Assembly (NCBI RefSeq): GCF_004331685.1
Contig: NZ_SJSM01000001.1
Location: 678,994-742,993, forward strand
Direction: 5' to 3'
DNA length: 64,000 nt
From: Pedobacter hiemivivus
Lineage (GTDB): Bacteria; Bacteroidota; Bacteroidia; Sphingobacteriales; Sphingobacteriaceae
Shown here one piece after another: positions 42,231-53,264 of this stretch (positions are counted from its first letter, which is position 1; the number at the start of each line of letters is the position of its first letter). Both the position numbers and the translations under genes were made by a program. The notes under the pieces are model-generated. The model was not told the origin of the DNA and did no database searches. It was given only the letters and a program-made list of their open reading frames with translations.

Positions 42231-45200
42231 TCATTGGTTAGTTGATAATTCTTTTAACATGTTTACGAACAACTTCCCCGCTACTGGATCAGTGATCCCC
42301 TTATCCAACATCATTTCTGATAAGATAACAGTTCCAGTATTTTTGATCTTTACTATTGGAAAGCCTTTAATATCATCCAGTTTTTTGATGCGTTCAGCTA
42401 CATTCCCTTCCAGGTATCCATGAATTTTAACGAATGATGCTAGTGCTTCTGCACCTTGATCACGATTAATTTTGTAGGCATTTTTCATAACCAAAGGATT
42501 CTCTCTCTTATTGTTATTAAAGTACCTTGTATCCATTGGATCAATATCATCAAACACCGTTGATTCAGGGATCTCGATAGAAACGATTTCTCCATTTTCT
42601 TGCAAAACATCACGGATCTGTTCTGGAAATAGAGAGACTGCTAGTTTTCCTGAATTTAACAGCAATAATTTACCCCCTCCTGCAATAAAAGCTTTAATCT
42701 GGCCAATCTCAGTCGCGGAAGTATTTGAAGCGTCTAAGCCGCTTAAAATCAATATAGCCGATTTTTGTTGGATTCCCTCTGTTACCGAATTAAGCTTTTT
42801 ATAGGTCAAACCAACATAATCAGCAACAGCTGTGGTTTTATCAGCTTTATCAACAAGCACAACGGTTTTTCCCTTCAAGGCATCTGTGCCCAACCATTTT
42901 TGATCAGAAAGTAATAGTTCGTAATCATTTTCTGAAACAACTTTCCCTTTTTCCAGTAACCTCAAAACCAACTTTGCGTTAACTTTTGAAGTTGGTAAAG
43001 TTGCTGGAATATTAATTTTAGGTGTGATCCATTTACGTCCATAATAGGCTACCGGGGCAATAGCCTCTTTACCACTTGCGATCGCTTTACCATCAGTACC
43101 TTGTATTGACCACTGCAATTCAGTTTCAGCAAGCTCTGTTCCTTCATCTCTATCATTTACAACGTAAATCCTTGCTGGCAACTGTGTCCCAGCATAAAAA
43201 TGTCTACCCCAAATTTCTGCAGAAACAAGTATCGGCTGCAGTGCTTTTTTCATAGCCAAATAGCTTGGATGTGGCGTAATTTTATCTGCCAGATAGATAT
43301 TCTTAAACCAGGTTAATGCGGCAAAATGCAAGATACCAGCAGCCTTTTCGTTTGTTCTGCGAACTGCTTCTGCAGATTCCCTTGTAATGAATGTTTGCGC
43401 TTTTAAGAAATATTCAGGGTTGGCAAATTCATAAGCATAGTTGCCGACAAGTGATGCTGGATTTTGATGCACATAGGTATAAAATCGTGTTGGATGTCCA
43501 GTTTCACTAGCATAACCTGTAGAAAACTCCTGACTAATTAATGGTCGGCCTTCATTTTTAAAGCTCTTTTGCCATTCGCCATTAAATTCATTAAAGATTG
43601 ATCCGTGGTACCAGTTGATGTACCAGTGGTGATCATCAATATCGCCATCATCAATTTTAGTAAAGAAATCTTTACCAAATTTCTTTTCATTTCGGGTGTA
43701 ATTAGAATCAAAACAAACCGGTCTTGTCGGATCAATCTGGCGGATCCTTTTAACTACATCAGAGATGATTGCCATTTTAAGTTTGGCTTGTTCAAAATCA
43801 GGATCATTGTCGTAGAATTTCATCTCGTTATTCACCGTCCAAAACAATAAAGCCGGATGATTTCTATATTTCTTGATTAAATCATAAAACTCATTTTTCC
43901 AAAGTTCTATTAATTTGGGATCAGGCATACTACTCTTAATCATCAACCATGGCCAGCCACCTTCGTAGCTTACACCTACCCCATTGTGATCTGATGAGGA
44001 CAACCACAATTCATTATATGGAGCAGTATGGGTACGGGTAACCATAATATTTCCATCATGCAATAGTTTATTGAACTGATTGGCAAGGGCCGTATCATTA
44101 GGTGCCAGCGACATTGGCGTATGGTTCCCTCCTCTTAGCCAATATTGCTTATCATTTAAATAAAAGAAGTCGCCCTTAGCTTGGAATGTTCTGAATCCTG
44201 ATACAATCATCTGCCTATCCGACTCTTTACCGGCAGCATTGACTACAAAATTGAAATTATATAGGTTTGGAGCCGCTGGAGTCCACAATAACGGTTTCAA
44301 ATTGCCCACGCTATATGTGAATGTCTTTTCTTCGCCAGCATTTAAAGAGAGGTCTTTTAAACTTGCCGCATCATATAATTTGGCCTTACTTTTCTCCGAA
44401 TCAATTGCCGTTGAAATCGAAAACTTTTGTGAACTGCTCGTATTATTTTTTACAGTTACCTCAAAATCAGCTCCCGTTAGTTTTGGCTTGATATAGACAT
44501 CGGTAATCCTTACCGGCTCCGAAATCACCAAGGCTACAGGCTGCCAGATTCCGGCAGGATCATCATTATAGAAACCATGCGCCAGATCTTTCAACATTTT
44601 ATTGGTAACTGGAACGGTTACAGCAACGTCAGTCACTTTATCTGCATCTTTAATGTCTTTTACATAATCACGGGATACTTTAACAACAATCAGGTTTTTT
44701 CCAGGCTTTAAAAAAGGTGTAGCATTCACTTTAAATTCTCCAAACATCCCAATATGTGGATCTGAAGCTCTTTTTCCATTGATAAATACCTCGCCAATTT
44801 TTGATACCGCATCAAAAGTTAATTCCAGATATTTTCCACTAATATTTTCCGGCAGTTCAATCCATTGCCTGTAATAGCCAACATCAGTTTTTTTATAATC
44901 AAAGGTGTATCCTTCACAACGTTCAATCTCCTTTTGATAATAATTATCCGCAACGCCTTTACTAGCAGTATTGTATCTTTCTCCATGAAGCCATTCCCTG
45001 TTTGGATTCCAGAATTGAGGAACAGTCATCACATGCCAGTTCTTATCGGATACAGTAGGTAAAATTGCCTCAGTAGCATTGGACTCATAACCAGGACTAA
45101 ACAACCAGGCACCATTTAAAGATACTTTTGTTCTGGATTGACCTACTGATTTAATCTGGATGGCTCGATACGCAGCCCTTTGTTTGATACGCAGCTGATC

Positions 45201-45866
45201 TTTATCATCTCTTTTTACCTGATATTCCTTTACCGGATTACCAGAGAAATAATCATCGGCCAGTGATTTGATTTTTAAATCATCGAATTCTGTATTGATC
45301 CAGCTGCCACCAAGCACTACTTTACCTTTCGGAGAAATCAGCGCATTTGGATCTTGAACATCGATCCAAGGCAGGGTTTCATTATTCAAAAAAACTTTGA
45401 TGCGGTTGCCCACAATCTGAACTTTTATATCGTACCATTTACCCGGAGTCAATGGAAAATCAAGATGTCTTAGGGCAAGATGATCATCTGCGCCCATATA
45501 GCCTAATCTGGCCAGATATAAGTCGTTTTGAATACCGCCTCTCAGGCCAAGAATATACCGATCGTTTCTGCTGGAAGCCCTAAATCCTGACCAAATTTGA
45601 ACCTCTTTTTCATTTTCTGGTGTACGAGCTTTAAAACTAAATTCGTAATGAACCATATCTGCATCGCCAAACATTGCATAGGCATCTTTACTTTTTAAAA
45701 CTCCATTTTCTGTTTTAAGTAATCCTTTACCGATTTTATCCAGCTTATTTTTAGGATTATCAAACTTTTCTGTTAAATCAATCTTTGATTGCGCGAACAG
45801 ATTTACAGTAAAAAAAAGCAACATTAAAGGAACGGCTCGAAACAGGTATATTTTTTTTATCGTCAT
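42231..45866 (-). CDS. Multidomain GH2 glycosidase with LamG/DUF1080-like and amidotransferase-like ends
   Basis: This 1211-aa secreted protein has a signal peptide (1-25), a LamG/DUF1080-like beta-sandwich (about 30-200), GH2 sugar-binding and sandwich domains (about 240-560), a TIM barrel (about 570-870) and a C-terminal Rossmann-like, amidotransferase-fold domain (about 990-1200; KTVVLVDKADK, GGGKLLLLNSG). The barrel shows the acid/base Glu in TVNNEMKFYDND (about residue 680) and the nucleophile Glu in PLISQEFSTGYAS (about 780). Specificity is unclear: beta-galactosidase, beta-mannosidase and beta-glucuronidase are all possible. It is the last gene of the operon. Confidence 0.88.
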   Translation of the reverse strand: MTIKKIYLFRAVPLMLLFFTVNLFAQSKIDLTEKFDNPKNKLDKIGKGLLKTENGVLKSKDAYAMFGDADMVHYEFSFKARTPENEKEVQIWSGFRASSRNDRYILGLRGGIQNDLYLARLGYMGADDHLALRHLDFPLTPGKWYDIKVQIVGNRIKVFLNNETLPWIDVQDPNALISPKGKVVLGGSWINTEFDDLKIKSLADDYFSGNPVKEYQVKRDDKDQLRIKQRAAYRAIQIKSVGQSRTKVSLNGAWLFSPGYESNATEAILPTVSDKNWHVMTVPQFWNPNREWLHGERYNTASKGVADNYYQKEIERCEGYTFDYKKTDVGYYRQWIELPENISGKYLELTFDAVSKIGEVFINGKRASDPHIGMFGEFKVNATPFLKPGKNLIVVKVSRDYVKDIKDADKVTDVAVTVPVTNKMLKDLAHGFYNDDPAGIWQPVALVISEPVRITDVYIKPKLTGADFEVTVKNNTSSSQKFSISTAIDSEKSKAKLYDAASLKDLSLNAGEEKTFTYSVGNLKPLLWTPAAPNLYNFNFVVNAAGKESDRQMIVSGFRTFQAKGDFFYLNDKQYWLRGGNHTPMSLAPNDTALANQFNKLLHDGNIMVTRTHTAPYNELWLSSSDHNGVGVSYEGGWPWLMIKSSMPDPKLIELWKNEFYDLIKKYRNHPALLFWTVNNEMKFYDNDPDFEQAKLKMAIISDVVKRIRQIDPTRPVCFDSNYTRNEKKFGKDFFTKIDDGDIDDHHWYINWYHGSIFNEFNGEWQKSFKNEGRPLISQEFSTGYASETGHPTRFYTYVHQNPASLVGNYAYEFANPEYFLKAQTFITRESAEAVRRTNEKAAGILHFAALTWFKNIYLADKITPHPSYLAMKKALQPILVSAEIWGRHFYAGTQLPARIYVVNDRDEGTELAETELQWSIQGTDGKAIASGKEAIAPVAYYGRKWITPKINIPATLPTSKVNAKLVLRLLEKGKVVSENDYELLLSDQKWLGTDALKGKTVVLVDKADKTTAVADYVGLTYKKLNSVTEGIQQKSAILILSGLDASNTSATEIGQIKAFIAGGGKLLLLNSGKLAVSLFPEQIRDVLQENGEIVSIEIPESTVFDDIDPMDTRYFNNNKRENPLVMKNAYKINRDQGAEALASFVKIHGYLEGNVAERIKKLDDIKGFPIVKIKNTGTVILSEMMLDKGITDPVAGKLFVNMLKELSTNQ

Positions 45867-45901
45867 TGTGTGTTATAATTGGTATAAAAAGTAAAACAGC
45901 C

Positions 45902-47137
45902 TTAGTGTTTAACTTTATAAAACTTATAGGCAAAAAGGAAGATCACGACATAACAAATGATCGGGGCATAATAGGCATTCGCGATTCCAGCTCTGTCGGC
46001 TATAGCTCCCATAATAAAAGGGAAAAATGCGCCACCAACAACGCCCATTGACAAGTATGAAGCGGCTTGCTGGGTACGTGCGCCAAGGTTTTTAAGGCCT
46101 AAACTAAATATAGTAGGGAACATGATGCTAAAGAAGAAATTGATCATCAATAAAGCAACGAAAGACATTACACCAAAGCTTTGAGCAACGATGATACACA
46201 TCACAATGTTTCCTAAAGCAAATATTGCCAGGAGCTTATTTGGAGCAATTACACGCATTAAAAACGTGCCTATAAAACGTCCCGCCAGCATCATCCCCAT
46301 AAACAAAACCATATAATTTCCAGCTTCTGAATCGCTAAAGCCCATTTTTTCGTGACCATAATTAATAAAGAAGGCCCATGTTCCTGCCTGTGCAGCCACA
46401 TTAAAGAACTGCGCTGCAACAGCCCACACAAAATGTTTGTGATCAAATAGCTTTTTATCTGGTGCAAAATCTATATTCTCTGCATCCAGAGATGAAACCG
46501 CATGCGGATCTGTAGTTTCCGGGACTTTAACAAAAGAAAACGATATGGAAACCAACAAAATAACTAAGCCAATTACCGCATATAGTATTTTAACGGAAGT
46601 AAGGTCTGTACTACCTTCTACATTATTGCTCAATAAAAAGTAGCTACCAATTGCTGGACCTAACATGGCACCAACGGCGTTAAAAGACTGTGCAAAGTTG
46701 ATGCGTTGATCACTGGTGCGCTGATCTCCGAGTGAAGCAACAAATGGGTGTGCAACAGTTTCTAGCGTAGATAAGCCACAACCCACAATAAACAGGGCAA
46801 TGCCGAAAAAAGCGAAGGAGGAAATATTGGCAGCAGGTACAAAAAGAAATGCCCCTATCGCAAAAAGCGATAAGCCTAGTAATACCCCTTTTTTATAGCC
46901 AAAGCGTTTCATAAACAAACCCGCAGGTATACCCATCACAGCATAAGCACCAAAAACAGCAAACTGTACAAAGGCTGACTGTGATTTGGAAAGACTCATG
47001 GTATGTTGAAAATGTTTGTTCAATACATCAGCCATAGTAATGGCAATGCCCCAGAACATAAAAAGTGAAGTGACAAAGACAAGCGTGAGCAGGAATTTTT
47101 TGTCAGTAAATGCGACTTTAGTTGTTGATTCGTTCAT
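45902..47137 (-). CDS. FucP-like MFS sugar permease
   Basis: This 411-aa inner-membrane protein has twelve hydrophobic segments. Its N-terminal motif FMFWGIAITMADVLNKHFQ and GFGYKKG-type loop place it in the fucose/glucose-galactose permease (FucP/GluP) group of the major facilitator superfamily. The neighbouring GH95 fucosidase upstream makes L-fucose the likely substrate. The gene is 30 bases after GH95 and 35 before GH2, clearly in one operon. Confidence 0.88.
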   Translation of the reverse strand: MNESTTKVAFTDKKFLLTLVFVTSLFMFWGIAITMADVLNKHFQHTMSLSKSQSAFVQFAVFGAYAVMGIPAGLFMKRFGYKKGVLLGLSLFAIGAFLFVPAANISSFAFFGIALFIVGCGLSTLETVAHPFVASLGDQRTSDQRINFAQSFNAVGAMLGPAIGSYFLLSNNVEGSTDLTSVKILYAVIGLVILLVSISFSFVKVPETTDPHAVSSLDAENIDFAPDKKLFDHKHFVWAVAAQFFNVAAQAGTWAFFINYGHEKMGFSDSEAGNYMVLFMGMMLAGRFIGTFLMRVIAPNKLLAIFALGNIVMCIIVAQSFGVMSFVALLMINFFFSIMFPTIFSLGLKNLGARTQQAASYLSMGVVGGAFFPFIMGAIADRAGIANAYYAPIICYVVIFLFAYKFYKVKH

Positions 47138-47167
47138 ATTACTTGGTTTGGTTTTTAATGATTAAGT

Positions 47168-49621
47168 TTAGTTGGCCTGAAATGTATATAGCTGACCGGC
47201 CTTTGTATCGAAGTCAAAAAGAAAGGTTGCTCCGATCTCCACTGCGTTTAGTTTAGCTTTGGCTGAAATGATAGGAACCGGGGTCTTATCAACCTGATAA
47301 AATTCATTTGAATTTGAACCTTTAGCAGGTTTTAGTATGGATCCCTTTATGCCTTTCAACTTATTGGGTACACGTAACCGACAGTTACCGCCTTTTAATG
47401 ACCTGATCACAACCTGCTTCAACTTCCCGTTTTCCCATTGCAGATTTACTACCTCAAAGCCGCCTCTTGCCTTTAAGCCCTTAATACTTCCATTCTTCCA
47501 CACATCGGGTAAGGCCGGTAGCAGATGTATGGCACCGTCATAGCTTTGAAGTAGCATTTCTGCTATTCCGGAAGTACATCCAAAGTTTCCATCAATTTGA
47601 AATGGAGGATGGGCATCAAATAAGTTCGGATAGGTACCCCCACCTTCGGCTTTTTCACGGACTGGAGACAACTGATCGGTCAGCAGTTTATACGCGTGAT
47701 TCCCATCCAGAAACCTTGCCCAAAGGTTTACTTTCCAACCCATAGACCAACCTGTAGATAAATCCCCACGTTGAATAAGTGAAGTTCTTGCCGCATCAAA
47801 CAATTCCGGAGTACGATAAGCGGATATCTGACCTGCAGGATATAAGCCAAACAAATGTGATACATGCCTGTGCTTATCCCTTGGATTGTCCAAATCCTGC
47901 AACCATTCCTGCAGCTGCCCGTATTGGCCAATTTGCATTGGAGGTAGCCGTTTTCTTAAACCTTTAAGCTTTTCAGCAAACTCCTTGTCCTTTGATAGCA
48001 ATTCTGAAGCCCTGATTACGTTTGAAAAAAGCTCATATAAAATCTGATTATCCATGGTAACCCCGGCTGCTATTGATTTCCCTTTTGCTATAGCGGGTGC
48101 ATTTTCAGGTGATATAGAGGGCGAGACTACCAACCATTTATTTACAGGCTCTTCTATTAAAAAATCTGCGTAGAATTCTGCTGATCCCTTCATCGCATCA
48201 TAAACAGATCTCAGGTATTTTTGATCACCATTATATAGAAAACGGTCCCACAAGTGCCGGCTTAACCAAGCTCCCCCCATAGGCCACATTCCCGAATAAA
48301 CACCATCGACAGGTCCTGTTATACGCCATAAATCTGTATTGTGATGGGCCACCCAACCTTTTGCGCCATACATAACCCTTGCAGTTTCTTTACCTGTTAC
48401 GGAAAGGTCCTTCACCATCTGGATCAGAGGTTCATGGGTCTCCGACAAATTGGTTACTTCTGCCGGCCAGTAATTCATTTCCGTATTGATGTTAATGGTA
48501 TACTTACTACCCCATGGCGGATCCATTTTATCATTCCAAATTCCCTGAAGATTAGCAGGCTGCCCGCCTGGCTGTGAGGAAGAAATTAAAAGATATCTCC
48601 CGAACTGAAAATAAAGCGCGGCAAGTTGTGGATCATTCCCCTTTGCAAAGTCAATTACTCTTTGATCCGTAGGATTTTTTATAGCTTCTGTTTTACCCAG
48701 ATCGATCTTTACCCGGTGGAACAGCTTCTGATAAGCAGTAATATGATTTTTCAGCAAAACTGCATATGATTTTTTTAATGCTGGAGCAAGATTTCCCTCA
48801 GCTCGTTCAACTTCATTCCCACTGATATCTTTATAGCTGTTATAATTGGTTCCTATAGAAAGATAAAGGGTAATAGCATTCGCGTTTTCAACAGCGATAG
48901 TCGAATTTGTCGCAGAAATATTGCCGCCCTCCGCTTTAAAACGGATCTGTGACTGAAACTTAACCGCACCTTTTATTCCGTCCTTATCTCCAGATATCCC
49001 CGACAAAAGCAATTCATTATTACCTTTTGTGGAAATGGTTGATTTTTGAGGACTTGAAAACGATGCATTAAAAGTAATTTTTGAAGGCTGATCAGCGGTA
49101 ATCCTGACCACAATTACATGGTCTGATAAGGAAGCAAATACCTCTCGCATAAATGTAACCCCGTTAACCATATACCTGGTCTTCGTCACCGCATTATCGA
49201 TGTCCAGTTCCCGGTAATAATTAGTATAATTCTCATGACCACTAAAGTCCAGGTGAAGGTCGCCCACAGGCTGATACTTCATCCCGTTGATCTTCTCTGG
49301 TTTAATCCTGGCCGTTGCCAAATCGCTAGCTTCCGCATATTTGGCTTCAAATATCAAGCGTCTGACCTCTGTTAAAGCCGATAAGGCATTTGGATTATCA
49401 TTGCGGTTGGGACCGCCAGACCATACGGTACATTCATTGAGTTTGATCAGTTCATTTGCCGGATTACCATAAACCATACCAGCGATCCTTCCATTACCAA
49501 TTGGTAATGCCGCTTCCCAGATCTTTTCAGCAGGTTTATTATACCACAACTTCATTTCTTGCTGTTGGGCATACAATGAGCCACTTATAAAAAATAGGGC
49601 TAACAGAATATTTTTTTTCAT
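47168..49621 (-). CDS. GH95 alpha-L-fucosidase-like enzyme
   Basis: This 817-aa secreted enzyme has a signal peptide (1-18) and the family GH95 layout: an N-terminal beta domain ([33 protein letters not shown]), an (alpha/alpha)6 barrel (about 270-690) with [16 protein letters not shown] and [13 protein letters not shown], and a C-terminal beta domain. GH95 members release terminal alpha-1,2-linked L-fucose or L-galactose. Its start lies next to the end of the GH99-like gene (one-base gap). Confidence 0.92.
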   Translation of the reverse strand: MKKNILLALFFISGSLYAQQQEMKLWYNKPAEKIWEAALPIGNGRIAGMVYGNPANELIKLNECTVWSGGPNRNDNPNALSALTEVRRLIFEAKYAEASDLATARIKPEKINGMKYQPVGDLHLDFSGHENYTNYYRELDIDNAVTKTRYMVNGVTFMREVFASLSDHVIVVRITADQPSKITFNASFSSPQKSTISTKGNNELLLSGISGDKDGIKGAVKFQSQIRFKAEGGNISATNSTIAVENANAITLYLSIGTNYNSYKDISGNEVERAEGNLAPALKKSYAVLLKNHITAYQKLFHRVKIDLGKTEAIKNPTDQRVIDFAKGNDPQLAALYFQFGRYLLISSSQPGGQPANLQGIWNDKMDPPWGSKYTININTEMNYWPAEVTNLSETHEPLIQMVKDLSVTGKETARVMYGAKGWVAHHNTDLWRITGPVDGVYSGMWPMGGAWLSRHLWDRFLYNGDQKYLRSVYDAMKGSAEFYADFLIEEPVNKWLVVSPSISPENAPAIAKGKSIAAGVTMDNQILYELFSNVIRASELLSKDKEFAEKLKGLRKRLPPMQIGQYGQLQEWLQDLDNPRDKHRHVSHLFGLYPAGQISAYRTPELFDAARTSLIQRGDLSTGWSMGWKVNLWARFLDGNHAYKLLTDQLSPVREKAEGGGTYPNLFDAHPPFQIDGNFGCTSGIAEMLLQSYDGAIHLLPALPDVWKNGSIKGLKARGGFEVVNLQWENGKLKQVVIRSLKGGNCRLRVPNKLKGIKGSILKPAKGSNSNEFYQVDKTPVPIISAKAKLNAVEIGATFLFDFDTKAGQLYTFQAN

Positions 49622-49622
49622 T

Positions 49623-50876
49623 CTATTTATTTTTTGGCGCTGGAATACTAAGCTGAAACGGAATTTCTTTCCTCAGCATTTTGCCTGCGTACCCAGTCAG
49701 GTATAAATAATAATCCGAAGGGATGTCTACTTCTGGTTTTACAAACTCGATAGCTCCAACGGGTGGATTTTTGCTGATTTTAAAAATAGCCGTTCCTTCA
49801 TCAACCTCATCGAACATCGCTACATAGATCATCTCCGCACCTTTTTGGATAGCACCTGATAATTGCTTCCAGAAAAATTGTCCTTTATTTCTCGGAATCT
49901 GATCCAATGGAGATTCTGGCCTCATGTTATGCCAGCTAAAGCCTGGATAAACAACAGGAACATAGTCTACTTTCTCCTGTTTACACCAGGCTATATCAGC
50001 ACTAATCCTATCCATCATCTTCGGTATCCTCGATTCTATAAACCGACCAACAAACCATGGATGTATAATGTCTACCTTCTTAAATGTTTCCAACAATTGC
50101 GGGTCAGATTCCGTATCCCCCGCAAGCTCGCGCCATTGAGTAGGAACACCCAACAATATAGCACAGCCACCGTAAACTGGATCATTTTGAAGGAAATCTA
50201 TAATCGCACGTACGTTTTTAAGGTTATATTTTCTGTTATCATTAAAACCAACACCCCAAAGTGCCACCAATGGTTTCTTGTTGTGGTATAGATAACTCTG
50301 GTTATTACCACGATTGGTTAACTTCATACTGTCAACCAGATTTTTAAAATCACGAATAACAAGCTGTTCATCGCCATCATGCATACCAGAAAAATCGTAC
50401 ATCACAGCAATTACTCTTTTATACTTTTCAGCTGCGTTGAGCGCAGCTGAAAGCACTTTATTATTATGATTGGTACCTGTTTTGGATTTGAGGTTTGCTA
50501 CAAAACGTTGAATAAACGCCCCGTCAATTCCATATTGTTGCATCCATTTAAAATGAAGCTTTACTGTTGAATCATCATAAGAACTAAACAAATAAGCATT
50601 ATCTCCATTTGCCAGCTTAAAGGGGGTTTTATACGTTTTATCATATTCTGATACTTCAGGCCATATTTCCACGCCAATTCTTTCTTTATCGATGTTTCCA
50701 TAATGGTTCCATCCACGATTGGCGCCATCCTCTTTCGCATTAAACCAACCTTGATAGCCAGTCATCACCAAACCTTTGTAACTAGGGAATCTGGATTGCT
50801 TAGCATGCTTATTTTGAGCATGGCCAATAAGGACCATGCTACAGCAAACCAACAGTACATATATTTTTTTTCTCAT
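49623..50876 (-). CDS. GH99-like (GH71/99 group) endo-acting glycosidase
   Basis: This 417-aa secreted protein has a signal peptide (1-20) and a TIM barrel with YPSYKGLV-like start ([15 protein letters not shown]), [18 protein letters not shown] and a closing [14 protein letters not shown]. The Glu357/Glu360 pair sits with the spacing known for the two catalytic Glu residues of GH99. GH99 enzymes cut internal alpha-mannosidic bonds in mannans and N-glycans. It lies between GH92 and GH95 genes. A paralogue occurs at 61562-62836. Confidence 0.8.
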   Translation of the reverse strand: MRKKIYVLLVCCSMVLIGHAQNKHAKQSRFPSYKGLVMTGYQGWFNAKEDGANRGWNHYGNIDKERIGVEIWPEVSEYDKTYKTPFKLANGDNAYLFSSYDDSTVKLHFKWMQQYGIDGAFIQRFVANLKSKTGTNHNNKVLSAALNAAEKYKRVIAVMYDFSGMHDGDEQLVIRDFKNLVDSMKLTNRGNNQSYLYHNKKPLVALWGVGFNDNRKYNLKNVRAIIDFLQNDPVYGGCAILLGVPTQWRELAGDTESDPQLLETFKKVDIIHPWFVGRFIESRIPKMMDRISADIAWCKQEKVDYVPVVYPGFSWHNMRPESPLDQIPRNKGQFFWKQLSGAIQKGAEMIYVAMFDEVDEGTAIFKISKNPPVGAIEFVKPEVDIPSDYYLYLTGYAGKMLRKEIPFQLSIPAPKNK

Positions 50877-50882
50877 GATTTC

Positions 50883-53162
50883 TTACTTCGACACTTTTAA
50901 ATCCTGCCCAGTTCCCCATGTTTTATTTGGCATTGGTCCCATCTCCAGTTCCAGCTTACCGCCAGCAACCAATTGCTGGTGTGTAAACCAGGGCGTGTCT
51001 AGTACCTTACCATCAAACTTCGCACTTTGAATATATTTATTTTGAACCGAACTTTTGTTCGCTATAACCTGGAAGGTCTTACCATTTGGCAAATCAATAG
51101 TTACCTTTTCAAAAACCGGGCTACCAATTGTATACACAGGTATACCTGGAGTAACGGGATAAAATCCCATTGAAGAGAAAACAACAAACGCAGTCATACC
51201 ACCGCCATCTTCGTCTCCCGGAATACCGAACACATTATCCTTAAACCAGGTATCCAACAGAAAGCGAATGCGCTTTTGTGTTTTCCATGGAGACGATGTA
51301 TAGTTATACAGGTAAGGAATATGAAAGCTTGGCTCATTTCCCATAGAAAACTGCCCAACTAAACCTGTTGCATCCGGGAAGGTGCCCTGAAACTCATATT
51401 GACTTCTGCCTAAAGGCTCGCGGAAAAGCTGATCCAATCTGTTTTCAAAAGCCTTTGCTCCGCCCATCAAGTTCATCAAGCCACTAACATCATGTTGTAC
51501 CTGCCACATATATGTCCAACCGTTGTTTTCATCATAGTAATCTCTGCCACCCATCCCGCCATCAAACTTCGGATCAATTTTAATCCAGTTACCTTTACTG
51601 TCTTTCGGCATAAATAATTTAGCGTCATTGCTCCATAAATTCTTGTAGTTAGCTCCTCTCAGGTTGAATTTTTTGTAATCCTCCTCTTTGCCCATATCCT
51701 TAGCCAATTGTCCCAGTGCCCAATCGTCATAACTATGCCCCAATGTTACCGCTACAGCCTGACGTTTTTCAAATTTATCTACTGTTGAAACATATTCCTT
51801 TTCACCTTTATGTAGCGCAGGAAAAAATCCTTTGCTGTAGTAAATATCATCAAGCTCTGTTTTAGGGCCATTTCTCCATGGAAGCATGGTAGCCTCATTG
51901 GCATTCTTTACCAAGCCTTCGTACGCTTTGGTCAAATCGAAATTCTTGAGTCCTTTTCTGTGTCCATCTAAAAAACTCAGGGTAGAGTGAAAACCATTCA
52001 TACAAGCATGATCACCGAATAATACCGGGAAAGTCGGTATCCAGCCACTTTGCTCATACATCTTCACATAAGATTGTAACATATCTTCTTCCTGCGCAGG
52101 ATTAAGAATTACCCTTAGCGGATGATGCGCCAGGTAAGTATCCCATGCCCAATCGTCCACATAAAAAGGACGGTTAGTTTTATGTATTTTATTGTCAAAA
52201 CCACTAAAGTACTGCCCATCCTCAGTAATATCCACCATACGTTCGTAGCAACGATATAAAGCGGTATAGAATGAGCGTCTCTGCGCTTCTGTAGCTCCGG
52301 TTGTTTTGATTTGGTTGATTACTTTTGCCCATGCAGCCTCAGCAATTGCCACCTGCTGATCAAAACTTGTGCTTTTCAATTCATTCTGATAATTCTTTTT
52401 AGCTTGTTCTGCACTAACATAAGATATGGCATATTTGAATTCAACATTTCCTGTAGTATTCTCTGGAAAACGAATCCATGCCCTGGTATCCTTGCCAGTA
52501 ACTTTACGAACTGGTGAGAGCTTATTATCCTGAACTGTTCCTACAACAGCGCCCTCACTAAAAACACCATACAAGTAAACCTTGATATCGCCATGGTAAA
52601 CCTCAACACCAGTTATTTCGGTGGCAGAAATAAAATTAAACTCATTCAAACCATCATTGTAGTTATCCAGGAGTAATGCTTTGTTCCCTTTAGCAGGAAA
52701 TTGAAATTTATAATAACCTGTTTTTTTACCCGGTGCATAGGAAACTTTAACCTCGTCATCAATAAGGTAAGTACTATAATACCATGGACGGGTAACTTCC
52801 AGGTCATGATCGTAGGTCATTTTTCCTTTCCAGCTGGAGGATTCCAAATTTTGCGTGGAAGGTTTCAATGAAAAAACTTCTCCAAGGCGATGTGAAACCA
52901 CATTTAATGGAAAGCTTGAAATCTGATCATCCATATAGTCCTTTCTCTGTGGAAACATCCTGATCATTTGATTAGGTAGTTGCACAGTTGGCCGGGTTGG
53001 CTGCAACAAGTGTCCAACATTACCGATTTGGGGATCTACATATTTTAAATTTCCTGAGCCTGCGTATGTTTCTTCCTGAGCATTTACACATCCGTTGATC
53101 ACGAATAGCAGCCCCAGGACTAATGATGTTCTGGCATTCAATTGAAAAATATTTTTTAACAT
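50883..53162 (-). CDS. GH92 alpha-mannosidase-like lipoprotein
   Basis: This 759-aa protein has a lipobox (FVINGC, residue 25) and the GH92 arrangement: a beta-sandwich (about 40-270) starting YVDPQIGNVGH and an (alpha/alpha)6 barrel with the family motif GDEDGGGMTAFVVFSSMGF (about residue 645) before the substrate cleft. GH92 enzymes are calcium-dependent exo-alpha-mannosidases with differing linkage preference. The combination with GH99-like and GH95 genes in one operon points to a mannose-rich fucosylated glycan. Confidence 0.92.
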   Translation of the reverse strand: MLKNIFQLNARTSLVLGLLFVINGCVNAQEETYAGSGNLKYVDPQIGNVGHLLQPTRPTVQLPNQMIRMFPQRKDYMDDQISSFPLNVVSHRLGEVFSLKPSTQNLESSSWKGKMTYDHDLEVTRPWYYSTYLIDDEVKVSYAPGKKTGYYKFQFPAKGNKALLLDNYNDGLNEFNFISATEITGVEVYHGDIKVYLYGVFSEGAVVGTVQDNKLSPVRKVTGKDTRAWIRFPENTTGNVEFKYAISYVSAEQAKKNYQNELKSTSFDQQVAIAEAAWAKVINQIKTTGATEAQRRSFYTALYRCYERMVDITEDGQYFSGFDNKIHKTNRPFYVDDWAWDTYLAHHPLRVILNPAQEEDMLQSYVKMYEQSGWIPTFPVLFGDHACMNGFHSTLSFLDGHRKGLKNFDLTKAYEGLVKNANEATMLPWRNGPKTELDDIYYSKGFFPALHKGEKEYVSTVDKFEKRQAVAVTLGHSYDDWALGQLAKDMGKEEDYKKFNLRGANYKNLWSNDAKLFMPKDSKGNWIKIDPKFDGGMGGRDYYDENNGWTYMWQVQHDVSGLMNLMGGAKAFENRLDQLFREPLGRSQYEFQGTFPDATGLVGQFSMGNEPSFHIPYLYNYTSSPWKTQKRIRFLLDTWFKDNVFGIPGDEDGGGMTAFVVFSSMGFYPVTPGIPVYTIGSPVFEKVTIDLPNGKTFQVIANKSSVQNKYIQSAKFDGKVLDTPWFTHQQLVAGGKLELEMGPMPNKTWGTGQDLKVSK

Positions 53163-53264
53163 TTTTAAGGCTTAAAGGTTAATGAGTCGGTTTTTTTTAT
53201 TTAATACATGCCCATTTGACCCCTAAAAAGAGGCCATCAGTGCATAGCGATATGTATATTTATT

